A stretch of DNA of 64,000 nucleotides from contig NZ_PKMC01000001.1 of assembly GCF_002849225.1 (NCBI RefSeq), forward strand, positions 297,932-361,931, read 5' to 3'. Positions within the stretch are counted from its first letter, which is position 1. Each line of letters begins with the position of its first letter. The stretch comes from Actinomyces sp. UMB0138 (GTDB lineage Bacteria > Bacillota > Negativicutes > Veillonellales > Veillonellaceae). Positions 28,187 through 36,821 of the stretch are shown here, in pieces. The notes under the pieces are model-generated. The model had not been told where the DNA came from. It did no database searches and was given only the letters and a program-made list of their open reading frames with translations. The translations under genes and the position numbers were made by a program.

Positions 28187-28900
28187 TTGCGGGTGATTCG
28201 TTTTCAGATCCTCGAAACAATTACTGCCATGGGAGCTCTACTCGACCTCGTTGTACCTGTCCAATGCATGGGTTGTGGCGCCTGGGATACGCCACTTTGC
28301 CAAGAATGCAGCGGCATCTTTGATGAATCTCCATTCGACGTGTCTGCATATTTGCGGGTATACCTCTCTAACGTATGGTGTCTCGACTGGTATGAGGGGG
28401 CCCTGCGCAATCTTGTGCTTGCTCTCAAACATGACCAGCGGGTAGATCCCTACCCCTATTTACTTCGCCTCGGGCATGCCTTGGCAAAGGCGCCATTTCT
28501 AAGCAAGGCCGACGACCTTGCTATCGTTCCGGCGCCGCCATCCTGGAAGCGTCGACTCTTCGGAAACAAGATCGGTCGTCCTCTTGCATTAGGAATAGCT
28601 GCGTATCTGGCAAAGCAAGGCCAGCAAGTGAAGATTCAAGATGTGTTATATCTACCGCTACGTGCTCACCAAGCAGGCAGATCAGGCAAAGGCAGAACTG
28701 AGCGCTTGAAAGAGGGAGTGAAGTGCGTAGGGAAGGTAGGCTCAAAGGTGCTGTTAGTGGACGATGTAGCAACGACTGGCGCAACTTTGAAGGCTTGTGC
28801 AAGAGCCGTTGAAGAACATGGGGGACAGGTAGTCGGAGCCGTGGTAATAGCCGCTGCTAAGCCACCTGTCCAAATAGAAGATACGAGCCCGCATATGTGA
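28187..28900 (+). CDS. ComF family phosphoribosyltransferase-like protein
   Basis: A 237-residue ComF/ComFC protein. An N-terminal four-cysteine zinc finger (CMGCG and CQEC, residues 27-41) is followed by a type I phosphoribosyltransferase fold with the PRPP-binding motif VLLVDDVATTGA (188-199). It is associated with DNA uptake in competent bacteria; in actinobacteria it conventionally sits between lpqB and hpf, as here, and its role there is unclear. Start uncertain: TTG 28187 is the longest reading, with GTG 28193 and ATG 28229 as alternatives and no strong ribosome site for any. Confidence 0.88.
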   Translation: MRVIRFQILETITAMGALLDLVVPVQCMGCGAWDTPLCQECSGIFDESPFDVSAYLRVYLSNVWCLDWYEGALRNLVLALKHDQRVDPYPYLLRLGHALAKAPFLSKADDLAIVPAPPSWKRRLFGNKIGRPLALGIAAYLAKQGQQVKIQDVLYLPLRAHQAGRSGKGRTERLKEGVKCVGKVGSKVLLVDDVATTGATLKACARAVEEHGGQVVGAVVIAAAKPPVQIEDTSPHM

Positions 28901-28943
28901 TGTGCAATACGTGAATAGACGGTAAAGTTAAAGGAAATCAGGC

Positions 28944-28976
28944 ATGAGCCTGAACTTCCAAGGGGAGGGGTGGTAG
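28944..28976 (+). other. Possible 10-codon leader ORF upstream of hpf
   Basis: ATG 28944 opens a 10-codon frame (MSLNFQGEGW) ending at TAG 28974-28976, preceded at 8 nt by AAAGGA. It lies in the hpf 5' region, which also holds a small CCGCA/TGCGG hairpin. Length and lack of comparison make this speculative; a candidate TAAAGT promoter box at 28923-28928 would start RNA too late to include the AAAGGA. Confidence 0.2.
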
Positions 28977-29055
28977 CTACACACAAGACCGCCGCAGTTG
29001 GTGCGGTTGGTACCCACAAACTGGCTTCGGCCAACGGAGTGCCCCGGAGGACACA

Positions 29056-29712
29056 ATGGATATTATCGTCAATGCTAGAAATGCCGAGATTCACCCTAAC
29101 TTCCGCGAATACGTAGAAGAGAAGGTATCGAAAGTAACCCAGTTCTATCCCCGCGCCCAGCGCGTGAACGTTGAACTAAACCACGAACGTAATCCGCGTC
29201 AGGCAGACACTGCCGAGCGTATTGAACTTACCGTTCACGGCAAGGGGCCGGTTATTAGGGCGGAGGCATCCTCGTCTGACCGCTACGCTGCCGTAGATAT
29301 TGCGGCAGGGAAGCTGTACGAGCGTCTGCGCAGAGCTAGGGATCGGGCGAAAGACCATCGCAAGGGAGTAACTCATCAGGAAACTGAAAAGCCCTTAGAT
29401 ATTGAGGCGCTGAAGTTTGAACTGGCTGTTGAAGATGCCCCCAAGGCGGTACACGAGGAGACCAAGTCTGTCGCCGATATGAAGGCTGGCGAGGAGCGCG
29501 AAGAGCAACTTGGCGACTCCCCAGTGATCGTTCGACAAAAACTACATGAGCCAGATCGAATGACCGTATCTGAGGCCCTGTACCAGATGGAGCTTGTGGG
29601 ACACCCGTTCTATCTGTTTGTAGATACCGAGACATCTCAGCCGTGTGTGGTTTACAGGCGGCACGGATGGACCTATGGCGTTCTCAGGCTAGACGCGAAG
29701 GTCGAACAGTAA
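29056..29712 (+). CDS. hpf: Long-form ribosome hibernation promoting factor
   Basis: A 218-residue long HPF. The N-terminal beta-alpha-beta S30AE domain (about 1-105) binds the decoding region of the 30S subunit, and the C-terminal dimerisation domain (about 155-215; VRQKLHEPDRMTVSEALYQMELVGHPFYLF) brings two 70S ribosomes together into inactive 100S dimers. It protects ribosomes in stationary phase and under stress. ATG 29056 is preceded by GGAGG at 6-7 nt spacing. It has its own 150-nt upstream region and ends at a strong terminator, separating it from secA. Confidence 0.95.
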   Translation: MDIIVNARNAEIHPNFREYVEEKVSKVTQFYPRAQRVNVELNHERNPRQADTAERIELTVHGKGPVIRAEASSSDRYAAVDIAAGKLYERLRRARDRAKDHRKGVTHQETEKPLDIEALKFELAVEDAPKAVHEETKSVADMKAGEEREEQLGDSPVIVRQKLHEPDRMTVSEALYQMELVGHPFYLFVDTETSQPCVVYRRHGWTYGVLRLDAKVEQ

Positions 29713-29726
29713 TCTGCTAAGTGTAT

Positions 29727-29764
29727 TGGCCCGGTTCTCAGTGGTGAGGACCGGGCCATCTTTT
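29727..29764 (+). terminator. Intrinsic terminator of hpf
   Basis: 14-bp stem TGGCCCGGTTCTCA (29727-29740) with TGAGGACCGGGCCA (29745-29758), one G-T wobble, a 4-nt GTGG loop, then TCTTTT (29759-29764). Strong canonical form. Confidence 0.92.
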
Positions 29765-29859
29765 CACCTATCGGTAAATGTGACGGACTCCAGTTGTAAC
29801 GCCGTATGCTTTGGCCGTTAGACTAGGCATGTTGTGTGCGATCAACTGAAGGAGCTCAC

Positions 29860-32604
29860 GTGTCGATTCTCGACAGGATTCTGCGTATTGGCGAAGGCCG
29901 AACGCTACGCCGCTTAGAAAAGCTGGCAGGGGAAGTACTTGCGAAGGAAGACGAGTACAAGGCCCTAACCGACCAAGAGTTGCAGGGCAAGACCGCCGAG
30001 TTTAAGGCGCTCCTGGAGGACGGCGCGACACTCGATGAGCTACTGGTGGACGCATTCGCGACTGTGCGTGAAGCCGCTGACCGCGTATTGAAATTGCGCC
30101 CGTACAAGGTACAGATCATGGGCGGTATCGCTCTTCATGAAGGCAACATTGCCGAAATGAAGACCGGTGAAGGCAAGACGCTGGTTGCGACCATGCCCTC
30201 CTACCTTAGGGCACTGGCAGGTAAGGGCGTTCACGTAATTACTGTGAACGATTACTTGGCTTCCTACCAGAGTGAGCTGATGGGCCGCGTGTATCGGTTC
30301 CTAGGGCTCACTGTTGGCTGCATCGTTGCGAACCAGAGCCCTGATGAGCGCCGAAAGCAGTACAACGCCGACATTACTTACGGTACGAACAACGAGTTCG
30401 GTTTCGACTACCTACGTGACAACATGGCTCAGTCAGTCGAATCCTTGGTACAGCGTGATCACTACTTCGTCATTGTCGACGAGGTTGACTCCATTTTGAT
30501 CGACGAGGCTCGTACGCCACTAATCATTTCAGGTCCTGCTGAGGGCGAAGCGGATCAGTGGTACTCGAAGTTCTCGCAGATGGTCCGCCTGCTAGAGCGC
30601 GGTAGGGACTACGAGGTAGACGAGAAGAAGCGCACCGTTGGGGTAACCGAAGCGGGCATTGAAGCGATTGAGGATATGCTCGGTATTGATAATCTCTACG
30701 AAGCTGCGCATACGCCGCTGATCGGCTTCCTGAACAATGCTATTAAGGCTAAGGAGCTCTTCAAACGCGACCGCGACTACATCGTCTCGGGTGGGGAAGT
30801 AATCATCGTTGACGAACATACCGGTCGTACGATGGAAGGACGCCGCTACAACGAGGGTATCCACCAGGCTATCGAAGCCAAGGAAGGTGTTGAAGTAAAG
30901 GCCGAAAACCAGACTTTGGCGACGATTACACTGCAGAACTACTTCCGCCTATACGAGGTACTCGCTGGCATGACGGGTACTGCCGAAACTGAGGCTGCCG
31001 AGTTCGCAAATACTTACAAGATCGGGGTAGTGCCGATCCCAACTAACAAGCCGATGATCCGCCAAGATAAGGCTGACCTGGTCTACCCAACCCGCGCTGG
31101 CAAGCTGCGGGCGATTGTAAAAGATATCGCGGAGCGTCACGAAAAGGGACAACCGGTACTGGTTGGCACTACCGACGTGGCGAAGTCCGAGGAGCTTTCT
31201 GCACTTCTAAAGGAAGTTGGAGTGCCGCACACTGTGCTGAATGCTAAGCAGCACAAGCGCGAAGCAGAAATCGTTTTCGATGCCGGTCGAAAAGGCGCAG
31301 TGACTGTCGCTACGAACATGGCTGGTCGTGGTACCGACATTATGCTCGGTGGCAATCCTGAGCGCATTGCCGAGCAAGAAGTGCGTGCAGCCGGTTTCGA
31401 TCCTGAAGAAGATCTCGATGCCTACCGGAAGGCCTACGAGGAGGCGCTTCCAAAGGCCGAAGCCGCTGTGAAGGCCGAGCATGACGAAGTAAAGGAGCTG
31501 GGCGGACTATACGTCCTCGGTACGGAACGGCACGACTCGCGTCGTATCGATAACCAGCTTCGTGGTAGGTCTGGCCGTCAGGGTGACCCGGGCGAATCCC
31601 GTTTCTACCTGTCTATGCAAGATCCGCTCATGTTGAAGTTTGCAACCGGTCTGGCGCAGAGGATCATGGCATCAGACTCGTATCCGGAGGATCTGCCGCT
31701 GGAAGGGCGCTTGGTGTCGCGTACGATCGAGTCCGCCCAGAGCCAGGTCGAGGCACAGCATGCCGAGATTCGTAAGAACGTGCTGAAGTATGACGATGTT
31801 ATGACCGGTCAGCGTGAGCTGATTTACGATCAGCGGCGGCAGGTACTAAACGACAAAGTTGACATGGGGGAGCAGGTCCCGGGCTTTATTGAGCAGGTAA
31901 TTCGCGAATCGGTCGCGGCCGTAACTGCGGAGGGAAGCCCCGAAGATTGGGAGCTGGAGAAGCTCTGGACTGAACTTCGTTCGATTTACCCAATCAGCTT
32001 GAAGATCGAAGATCTAGAAGAAGAAGTAGGTGGCAGGGTCGCCCTATCGTCTGACGATGTCACGGAAGCTCTGTTGGATGACATTACTGACGCCTACGCA
32101 ACCGCGGTTGAAGAAGTAGATAATAATCCGGTTGCAATTTCGCAATTGGGCGATGCTCCCATGAACGAGCTGGAGCGCCGGGTCCTATTAGGGACAGTCG
32201 ACAGGTTGTGGAGGGAACACCTCTACGAGATGGATTACCTGAAGGAAGGCATCGGCCTGCGCGCAATGGGCCAGCGTGATCCCCTGGTGGAATATTCTTC
32301 CGAGGGCGCGCAGATGTTTACCGAGATGATGGGGCGTATTCGTCAGGACACTGTCTCTTCGGTATTCGGTTTTGCTCACCAGTTCAAGGCTGTTCGTGAA
32401 CAGCTTGAAGCCCAGCAGGCCGACAACTCCGGAAATGTGATGGGTACTGTCGGAGCAAGTGAGGAGCCGACCAATATTGCCTACTCCGGGCCATCCGATT
32501 CTCCCTCGAGCGAGGAAGAGGAAGGCGCATCTGCGGGGCAGGCAGAAGGAAAGCCCATGAACCGTTCAGAGAGGCGTGCCGCGAAGAAGAAAAATCGCAG
32601 CTAG
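29860..32604 (+). CDS. secA: Preprotein translocase ATPase SecA
   Basis: A 914-residue motor of the general secretion pathway. Walker A KTGEGKT is at residues 101-107 and the DEVD box at 207-210, with the preprotein crosslinking region, NBD2 ([13 protein letters not shown]) and helical scaffold following. The C-terminus ends in a basic [14 protein letters not shown] tail and lacks the Cys-rich zinc motif that binds SecB, as is common in actinobacterial SecA1. GTG 29860 has AAGGAG 6 nt upstream. The neighbouring order hpf-secA is conserved in actinobacteria. Its stop shares the CTAG at 32601-32604 with the convergent gene. Confidence 0.96.
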   Translation: MSILDRILRIGEGRTLRRLEKLAGEVLAKEDEYKALTDQELQGKTAEFKALLEDGATLDELLVDAFATVREAADRVLKLRPYKVQIMGGIALHEGNIAEMKTGEGKTLVATMPSYLRALAGKGVHVITVNDYLASYQSELMGRVYRFLGLTVGCIVANQSPDERRKQYNADITYGTNNEFGFDYLRDNMAQSVESLVQRDHYFVIVDEVDSILIDEARTPLIISGPAEGEADQWYSKFSQMVRLLERGRDYEVDEKKRTVGVTEAGIEAIEDMLGIDNLYEAAHTPLIGFLNNAIKAKELFKRDRDYIVSGGEVIIVDEHTGRTMEGRRYNEGIHQAIEAKEGVEVKAENQTLATITLQNYFRLYEVLAGMTGTAETEAAEFANTYKIGVVPIPTNKPMIRQDKADLVYPTRAGKLRAIVKDIAERHEKGQPVLVGTTDVAKSEELSALLKEVGVPHTVLNAKQHKREAEIVFDAGRKGAVTVATNMAGRGTDIMLGGNPERIAEQEVRAAGFDPEEDLDAYRKAYEEALPKAEAAVKAEHDEVKELGGLYVLGTERHDSRRIDNQLRGRSGRQGDPGESRFYLSMQDPLMLKFATGLAQRIMASDSYPEDLPLEGRLVSRTIESAQSQVEAQHAEIRKNVLKYDDVMTGQRELIYDQRRQVLNDKVDMGEQVPGFIEQVIRESVAAVTAEGSPEDWELEKLWTELRSIYPISLKIEDLEEEVGGRVALSSDDVTEALLDDITDAYATAVEEVDNNPVAISQLGDAPMNELERRVLLGTVDRLWREHLYEMDYLKEGIGLRAMGQRDPLVEYSSEGAQMFTEMMGRIRQDTVSSVFGFAHQFKAVREQLEAQQADNSGNVMGTVGASEEPTNIAYSGPSDSPSSEEEEGASAGQAEGKPMNRSERRAAKKKNRS

Positions 32605-33104
32605 CCAATTTCTAGTGCCGTAGTAACCCACCTACCGTGTAGCGGTTCAAGGCGCAGTGCTACGGCCCTGGACTTCTTTCCATCGAATACTACGACGGCG
32701 GCCTCTACAGCCTGGAGGCCGCCGCCTTTTATTGCCTGCACTGCCTTCACATGTGCGCTAACAACTCTGGCGGATTTAGCGGGAGCGGCATGCTTATTCA
32801 GCCTTCGCGCCATCTCTACCCGATTGAGTAACGCCCCATGTATTTCGGGCAATAGCCACTGAGACAGTGGGGAAGTAGGGCGAAAACCGGTGAGTAGTTC
32901 GATTACGGTTTTAGCGATGTTCGCCGCCCATGGTCTTGGGTGTGGCATCTTTGGTGTGGGCAGACCTTGATTAGGTCTAAGCTTGCTCCGGGCGGCACAC
33001 CCAGGCCGTAGTACCGGAATCTGGGTGCGGGTTGGGGGTGGAGTCATTGGTCGCTTGGGAGCAAGCTTTATCATCTTTGGGGATTGGCTTAGTGGTGCGC
33101 TCAT
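32601..33104 (-). CDS. Rv3235 family protein
   Basis: A 167-residue protein of the Rv3235/DUF6459-type actinobacterial family. A basic, proline-rich N-terminal half is followed by a conserved domain from [21 protein letters not shown] (starts about residue 55) to a C-terminal [14 protein letters not shown] 33104 has an AAGGAAG site at 5-6 nt; longer readings to 33230 overlap the LysM gene and are rejected. Its ATG overlaps the TGA of the LysM gene (ATGA), so the two are coupled. Location beside secA matches Mycobacterium (Rv3235 near secA1 Rv3240c). Function unknown. Confidence 0.8.
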   Translation of the reverse strand: MSAPLSQSPKMIKLAPKRPMTPPPTRTQIPVLRPGCAARSKLRPNQGLPTPKMPHPRPWAANIAKTVIELLTGFRPTSPLSQWLLPEIHGALLNRVEMARRLNKHAAPAKSARVVSAHVKAVQAIKGGGLQAVEAAVVVFDGKKSRAVALRLEPLHGRWVTTALEIG

Positions 33105-33736
33105 TTGTCTTCCTTTGGAATAGCCAGGTTTTGTCCTGGTTGAATTAGGTTCGGATTTGGTCCGATAACGGTCTTGTTTCGGTCGTAAAGGGCATTGACT
33201 GAGGTGGCGTGCTCTTGCGATATGCTCCACAGAGAATCACCGGCTTGCACGGTGTAATAGGAGAGGTTTTGGGGTGGCGCTCCGGCAGTTAGATCCAGTG
33301 AGGGAGCTCCTGGCCCCAGATCAACGAGGGAGGTCGCAACTACGGGACTTCCTTCGGTAGCAGGCGAAGCAGTAGTTGCGAGGGCTGCGGGGGCGGAAAA
33401 GAAGCCAATTGCCGTGGATGCTGAGATCGAGATTCCAGCTGCTTTTCGCAACAGGGGCGGACCGTATTGTAGAACTTTGCTGCGAATTGTCTCGGCAACT
33501 CTTGCCGGGGCAAACTGGGCAACCAAAAGTGCCAGCCCGCCGGCTAGATACCACAGCGATAGTAGGGCTCCGATTGTGGCTAGTATGCAGGCCACTAACG
33601 CCGAGAGCTGGGCTGATGGCAATTCTTGCACGAATATTTGGTGTGCAGAGTCGATCGCCATGCCAGAGCAGTAGGCGCAACTACTTGGTGCCGCCAACGT
33701 TGCGATACCGGCGCCGATATTGTTTATGCTTCGCAT
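33101..33736 (-). CDS. LysM domain membrane protein
   Basis: A 211-residue protein. It has a hydrophobic region at about residues 44-75, a second hydrophobic stretch near 100-120, and a C-terminal LysM domain at about 160-207 (YTVQAGDSLWSIS through GQNLAIP). LysM domains bind N-acetylglucosamine-containing glycans such as peptidoglycan, so it probably tethers to the wall from the membrane. No hydrolase domain is attached. The stop overlaps the start of the Rv3235-like gene. ATG 33736 has only a weak AGG upstream. A palindrome-overlapped promoter precedes it. Confidence 0.88.
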   Translation of the reverse strand: MRSINNIGAGIATLAAPSSCAYCSGMAIDSAHQIFVQELPSAQLSALVACILATIGALLSLWYLAGGLALLVAQFAPARVAETIRSKVLQYGPPLLRKAAGISISASTAIGFFSAPAALATTASPATEGSPVVATSLVDLGPGAPSLDLTAGAPPQNLSYYTVQAGDSLWSISQEHATSVNALYDRNKTVIGPNPNLIQPGQNLAIPKEDK

Positions 33737-33772
33737 TGAATGCCTAACGACTATGTTTGAGCATGTTTGATA

Positions 33773-33806
33773 CTTAACGTTAAGCGTGCGGGTGCGACTC
33801 TGTCAA
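33773..33806 (-). promoter_or_regulatory. Candidate promoter and operator for the LysM gene
   Basis: On the minus strand TTGACA (33806-33801) is followed by an 18-nt spacer and TAACGT. The perfect 12-nt palindrome CTTAACGTTAAG (33773-33784) lies over this -10 element, a typical repressor-operator position. It also lies about 40 nt upstream of the divergent gene at 33822. Inferred from pattern only. Confidence 0.45.
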
Positions 33807-33821
33807 CAGTAATATTTAGAT

Positions 33822-34316
33822 ATGGATTTTTTAGATTCTCTGGAAGCTGCTTTTGAAGGGCAGTGGGCGGTAGAGCGTGAAGCGGAGGCGCACGAATTAG
33901 CCGAGGCTGCTCGTCTCAGCATTAACTTGGCTGATCTGATACGCGAGCAGCAAGGTAGGCGTGTTGATCTGGAACTATTTTCCGGGGCGCGGATTGCTGG
34001 GCTGGCGGTAGAGGTGAATTCTGCCTGGGCGCAGGTTGTAGATCAGGCAGGGAATCGGACGGTTGTTGCGTTGGCTGCAATAGCGGCGATGGGTGCTCCG
34101 GGGCGTGCTGGAACCGTTGAATCTTTGTTGCAGTCTAGGCAGAAAATCGGCATGGTTATGCGTGAAATTGCAAGATCGGGGCGTGTGGTGCTGGTGACCT
34201 CTGTAGCGGGGCAGCAGTGGCGAGGTCGACTGTCCGGGGTTGGGGCCGACTATCTAGAGCTAGACAGGAGATGTGCTGTGCGGCTGGCCGTTATTGAGAG
34301 CGTGCGAGTGTGTTAG
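33822..34316 (+). CDS. Conserved hypothetical protein
   Basis: A 164-residue soluble protein with no family I recognise with confidence. It has an acidic N-terminal helix (DFLDSLEAAFEGQW...EREAEAHELAEAARLS) and a middle region of alternating hydrophobics suggesting beta-strands (VDLELFSGARIAGLAVEV, SAWAQVVDQAGNRTVVALAAI). A similar strand repeat follows near the C-terminus (RVVLVTSVAGQQWRGRLSGVGADYLEL), perhaps a small barrel, SH3- or LSm-like. It overlaps the 3' end of the HTH gene on the other strand by 4 nt. Its neighbours (LysM, HTH, SAF/CpaE) suggest a conserved actinobacterial cluster. Function unknown. Confidence 0.75.
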   Translation: MDFLDSLEAAFEGQWAVEREAEAHELAEAARLSINLADLIREQQGRRVDLELFSGARIAGLAVEVNSAWAQVVDQAGNRTVVALAAIAAMGAPGRAGTVESLLQSRQKIGMVMREIARSGRVVLVTSVAGQQWRGRLSGVGADYLELDRRCAVRLAVIESVRVC

Positions 34317-34516
34317 AGGTTTTTAGCTTTTTCCGCTGAGGCTGCGTATGCATTCTGAATGTAGTCTTCGAGGACAGACTTCTCTATCCTCCACTGCTTG
34401 CGTCCGCCAACTTGGATGGCTGGAAGTTCGCCCGATTTGATCATGGCACGGACCCCTTGCTCTGAAAGGGCAAGTAAATCGGCCACGTCAGAGATTGTGT
34501 AAAATCTAGGTTCCAT
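34313..34516 (-). CDS. Excisionase/BldC-like helix-turn-helix protein
   Basis: A 67-residue DNA-binding protein with a MerR-type winged-helix start: FYTISDVADLLALSEQGVRAMIKSG is the helix-turn-helix, followed by wing GRKQWRIEK. It lacks a recombination-module context, so a BldC-like or excisionase-fold regulator is more likely than a phage Xis. The start is set at ATG 34516, not 34534: a promoter (TAGACA-N18-CATAAT, 34553-34524) ends 7 nt before this codon, so the mRNA would be leaderless. The 18 nt upstream codon ATG 34534 would lie inside the promoter. Targets unknown. Confidence 0.82.
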   Translation of the reverse strand: MEPRFYTISDVADLLALSEQGVRAMIKSGELPAIQVGGRKQWRIEKSVLEDYIQNAYAASAEKAKNL

Positions 34517-34523
34517 GTTGCCT

Positions 34524-34553
34524 ATTATGCCCATTTAGTATGTTTTATGTCTA
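34524..34553 (-). promoter_or_regulatory. Promoter giving a leaderless HTH-gene transcript
   Basis: Minus-strand TAGACA (34553-34548), an 18-nt spacer, CATAAT (34529-34524). A start site 6-8 nt downstream falls on or next to ATG 34516. Leaderless genes are common in actinobacteria. Confidence 0.6.
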
Positions 34554-34658
34554 TAGATAATGTATTGTTTGGGTTGCTACGGAAGTGACTTTTCCGCTTT
34601 CGCATCGGGAAAAACCCGGGCAAAATAGGAAAGGCAAAAAACGGCAACTGGAGACAAG

Positions 34659-35246
34659 ATGGCTAATGCAATGAGGCTTCGCGATCCCCGACTCCTAGCG
34701 GGAATTATTCTGATAATCGGGTCGGCCCTAGCGGGTTGGTTCATTCTAGATCGCTCTGCATCCGGTCCTGCAATGTTGCAGGCAAGAAGTGACTTGGCCG
34801 CCGGCACGGTCCTGAGTGAGGCAAATACTATTGTCGCTGATGGTTTTGCAGGGAAGGGCGATATCTACCTAGCGGCTTCAGAACTAAAAGAGAATCGACC
34901 GCTGGCGAGGCCGGTAGGAAAAGGGGAGATTATTCCAAAAGCAGCTGTTGCTAATGCTGACGCTGTTACCTCCAGGCCAATGATGGTCACCGCCGCGTCT
35001 TCTCTTCCCGCATCCGTCAAGGCCGGTGACCAGATAGAACTGTGGGAGGTGGCAAATTCCGACTCGGGACAATCCCAAGAACCGCAACTTATGTGCGTGG
35101 CCGGACTCGTCTCTTCTAAAGAGGACGAGAGGGCGTTCAGTGACGGGGTAAAACTCGAAGTTAGGGTGCCGGGAGAATCCGTTTCCAGAGTGCTAGCCGC
35201 ACAGGGGAAAGGATCCAAGATAGTAGCGGTGGCGAAACACCGATGA
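34659..35246 (+). CDS. SAF domain membrane protein (CpaB-like)
   Basis: A 195-residue protein with one N-terminal transmembrane segment (about residues 12-31). An SAF domain follows (about 40-100; ARSDLAAGTVLSEANT, ENRPLARPVGKGEIIP), as in CpaB/FlgA-type proteins. ATG 34659 has GGAG about 6 nt upstream. Its stop overlaps the CpaE-like ATPase start (ATGA). SAF/CpaB proteins usually belong to Flp/Tad pilus assembly or periplasmic glycan-linked complexes, but no TadA ATPase, TadB/C or pilin gene is in this window, so the pair stands apart from a full Tad locus. Confidence 0.8.
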   Translation: MANAMRLRDPRLLAGIILIIGSALAGWFILDRSASGPAMLQARSDLAAGTVLSEANTIVADGFAGKGDIYLAASELKENRPLARPVGKGEIIPKAAVANADAVTSRPMMVTAASSLPASVKAGDQIELWEVANSDSGQSQEPQLMCVAGLVSSKEDERAFSDGVKLEVRVPGESVSRVLAAQGKGSKIVAVAKHR

Positions 35247-36412
35247 TCGGGGTCTTGCTATGCCTTGAAGGCGAGTTAGAAGTTGATCTTGTCCGGTCGA
35301 TCTCTGCCGGTCGGGACATAGCCGTTCAACGTAGATGCGCCGATCTTACGGAGCTACTTGCAGCGGCTGAAGCTGGACTCGGTTCTGTAGCGATCATCTC
35401 GGGGGAAGTAGACGGACTTACAATCTCGACTGTAGAACGCCTAGAAGAGGCCGGCATGCACACGCTGGTTGTCTCCTCTGCTATTGAAGAATTTGGTCCT
35501 GCGCGTGTCGTTCCCCCAGATAAGACGGCAATCTTAAACAGGGTTGCCGCGGTCATTTCCAAGGCTGCAAGTACCTCCCTCGCTACGCCCTCGACCGAAA
35601 GCGATAAGCAGGAATCCGGTGAGGAGACGCCTCTCGGAAAGATAGTAGTAATCACGTCCCCGATAGGATCTCCGGGGCGTACCACCTTAGCTGCGGGAAT
35701 CGCTGGCGCATTGGCGCAGCGTCATTCCGTGCTGCTGATCGATGCCGATATTACTGCCCCGTCTGTGGCAATGACATTGGGGCTGGACGATTTTGGAGCT
35801 GGCATTGCAGCAGCGGCAAGATTGGCTGATCGGGGAGCCTTAGACCAGATGGAATTGGACCTAATCGTCGAGGAATCGGCTGGCTTCAAGGTACTAACTG
35901 GGCTAAACAGAGCGCATAGGTGGCAGGAGGTGCCCGGAGGCACCATCAGCAGAATCCTTGAGGTAGCTGCGACCATGTTCGAATGGGTTGTTGTGGATAC
36001 TGCTGCAAGAACCGATCCAGATGAGTCCGGTACTGTTTTTGGGCCTGCCCGTGACGACGTTCTGGAAGCCATCCTAAATAACTGTGATCACCAAGTGCTT
36101 GTCGGACGTGCTGACCCAATTGCTATTCGGCGGCTACTCGCAGCATATGGAGACGAGGCAGATCGAGGGCGCAAGCCGGACACTGTAGCTGTGACTGGTA
36201 CGGGCGTAATCCCAGGAATGCGCGAGAGACACGTGGGGGATGTGGTTGCACGTTTTGCCCATGCCAAGATCGTAGGGATTGACTTTGATGCGGAGGGGAT
36301 TGCTCAGGCATTACTGGAGGCTAGACCATACGAGGCTGTAGCTATTTCGAAGCTGGTCGACCGTATAACGGGGGAGCGAAGTTACAGATCCCGTAAGGAC
36401 ATGCGAAAATAG
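35243..36412 (+). CDS. CpaE/MinD-like P-loop ATPase with Arg in the Walker A
   Basis: A 389-residue protein. An N-terminal receiver-like region without a clear phospho-acceptor (about 1-105) and an acidic/Ser linker are followed by a SIMIBI/MinD-type ATPase domain from about 132. The deviant Walker A reads I-G-S-P-G-R-T-T (141-148), so the invariant lysine that contacts ATP phosphate in this class (GKT) is Arg. LLIDADI (164-170) is the Walker A' region. Some actinobacterial relatives have the same GRTT form, so it may be a subfamily trait. Coupled to the SAF gene (ATGA). Probably a membrane-localising partner of the SAF protein; role unknown. Confidence 0.8.
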   Translation: MIGVLLCLEGELEVDLVRSISAGRDIAVQRRCADLTELLAAAEAGLGSVAIISGEVDGLTISTVERLEEAGMHTLVVSSAIEEFGPARVVPPDKTAILNRVAAVISKAASTSLATPSTESDKQESGEETPLGKIVVITSPIGSPGRTTLAAGIAGALAQRHSVLLIDADITAPSVAMTLGLDDFGAGIAAAARLADRGALDQMELDLIVEESAGFKVLTGLNRAHRWQEVPGGTISRILEVAATMFEWVVVDTAARTDPDESGTVFGPARDDVLEAILNNCDHQVLVGRADPIAIRRLLAAYGDEADRGRKPDTVAVTGTGVIPGMRERHVGDVVARFAHAKIVGIDFDAEGIAQALLEARPYEAVAISKLVDRITGERSYRSRKDMRK

Positions 36413-36416
36413 GGCC

Positions 36417-36821
36417 ATGCGTATATATCTTCCCTTGCTGAGGACCGAACTAGCCGACCTGGAACTGCCATCGCGTAACGCTGTTGCTGCCACGGAAGAA
36501 TTTCAGCGAAAATACCACGAAGAAGGCTTTGACATCGAGGATTACGAATTCATATCCATGATGGTTGCAGCTGGACTTTGTAAGGAACTCGGGGCTGACA
36601 TGCGCATTGTTGCTGCGGCAGATTGCGAGGCTACCGAAGTGGGCCACGGCATGGTGCAGCCCGCAAGCCTTTCCTGGGAGGATGTCGTGTCAATCCATGT
36701 AGACGGCACTGAAGGACGTGCGCTAGTCGCCGCTGGCAAGTGGGAAGAGGCTGGCGCCGAAGCACTGGAATGGTACGACATAGTAGAACGGCAAAATCTT
36801 ATCGCCGAGTTGGCAGATTAA
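36417..36821 (+). CDS. DUF6912-like protein
   Basis: A 134-residue soluble protein beginning MRIYLPLLRTELADLELP, similar to the small actinobacterial DUF6912 family as I recall it. No catalytic motif, signal or membrane segment is seen. It starts 4 nt after the CpaE-like gene, so it is probably in that transcript. It converges on sbcC and overlaps its 3' end by 23 nt. Function unknown. Confidence 0.65.
   Translation: MRIYLPLLRTELADLELPSRNAVAATEEFQRKYHEEGFDIEDYEFISMMVAAGLCKELGADMRIVAAADCEATEVGHGMVQPASLSWEDVVSIHVDGTEGRALVAAGKWEEAGAEALEWYDIVERQNLIAELAD

Noticed and set aside
34313-34516. Phage excisionase, implying an integrated element
   Set aside because: No integrase, attachment repeats or phage genes flank it; the neighbours are conserved chromosomal genes, so a BldC-like regulator is the better reading.
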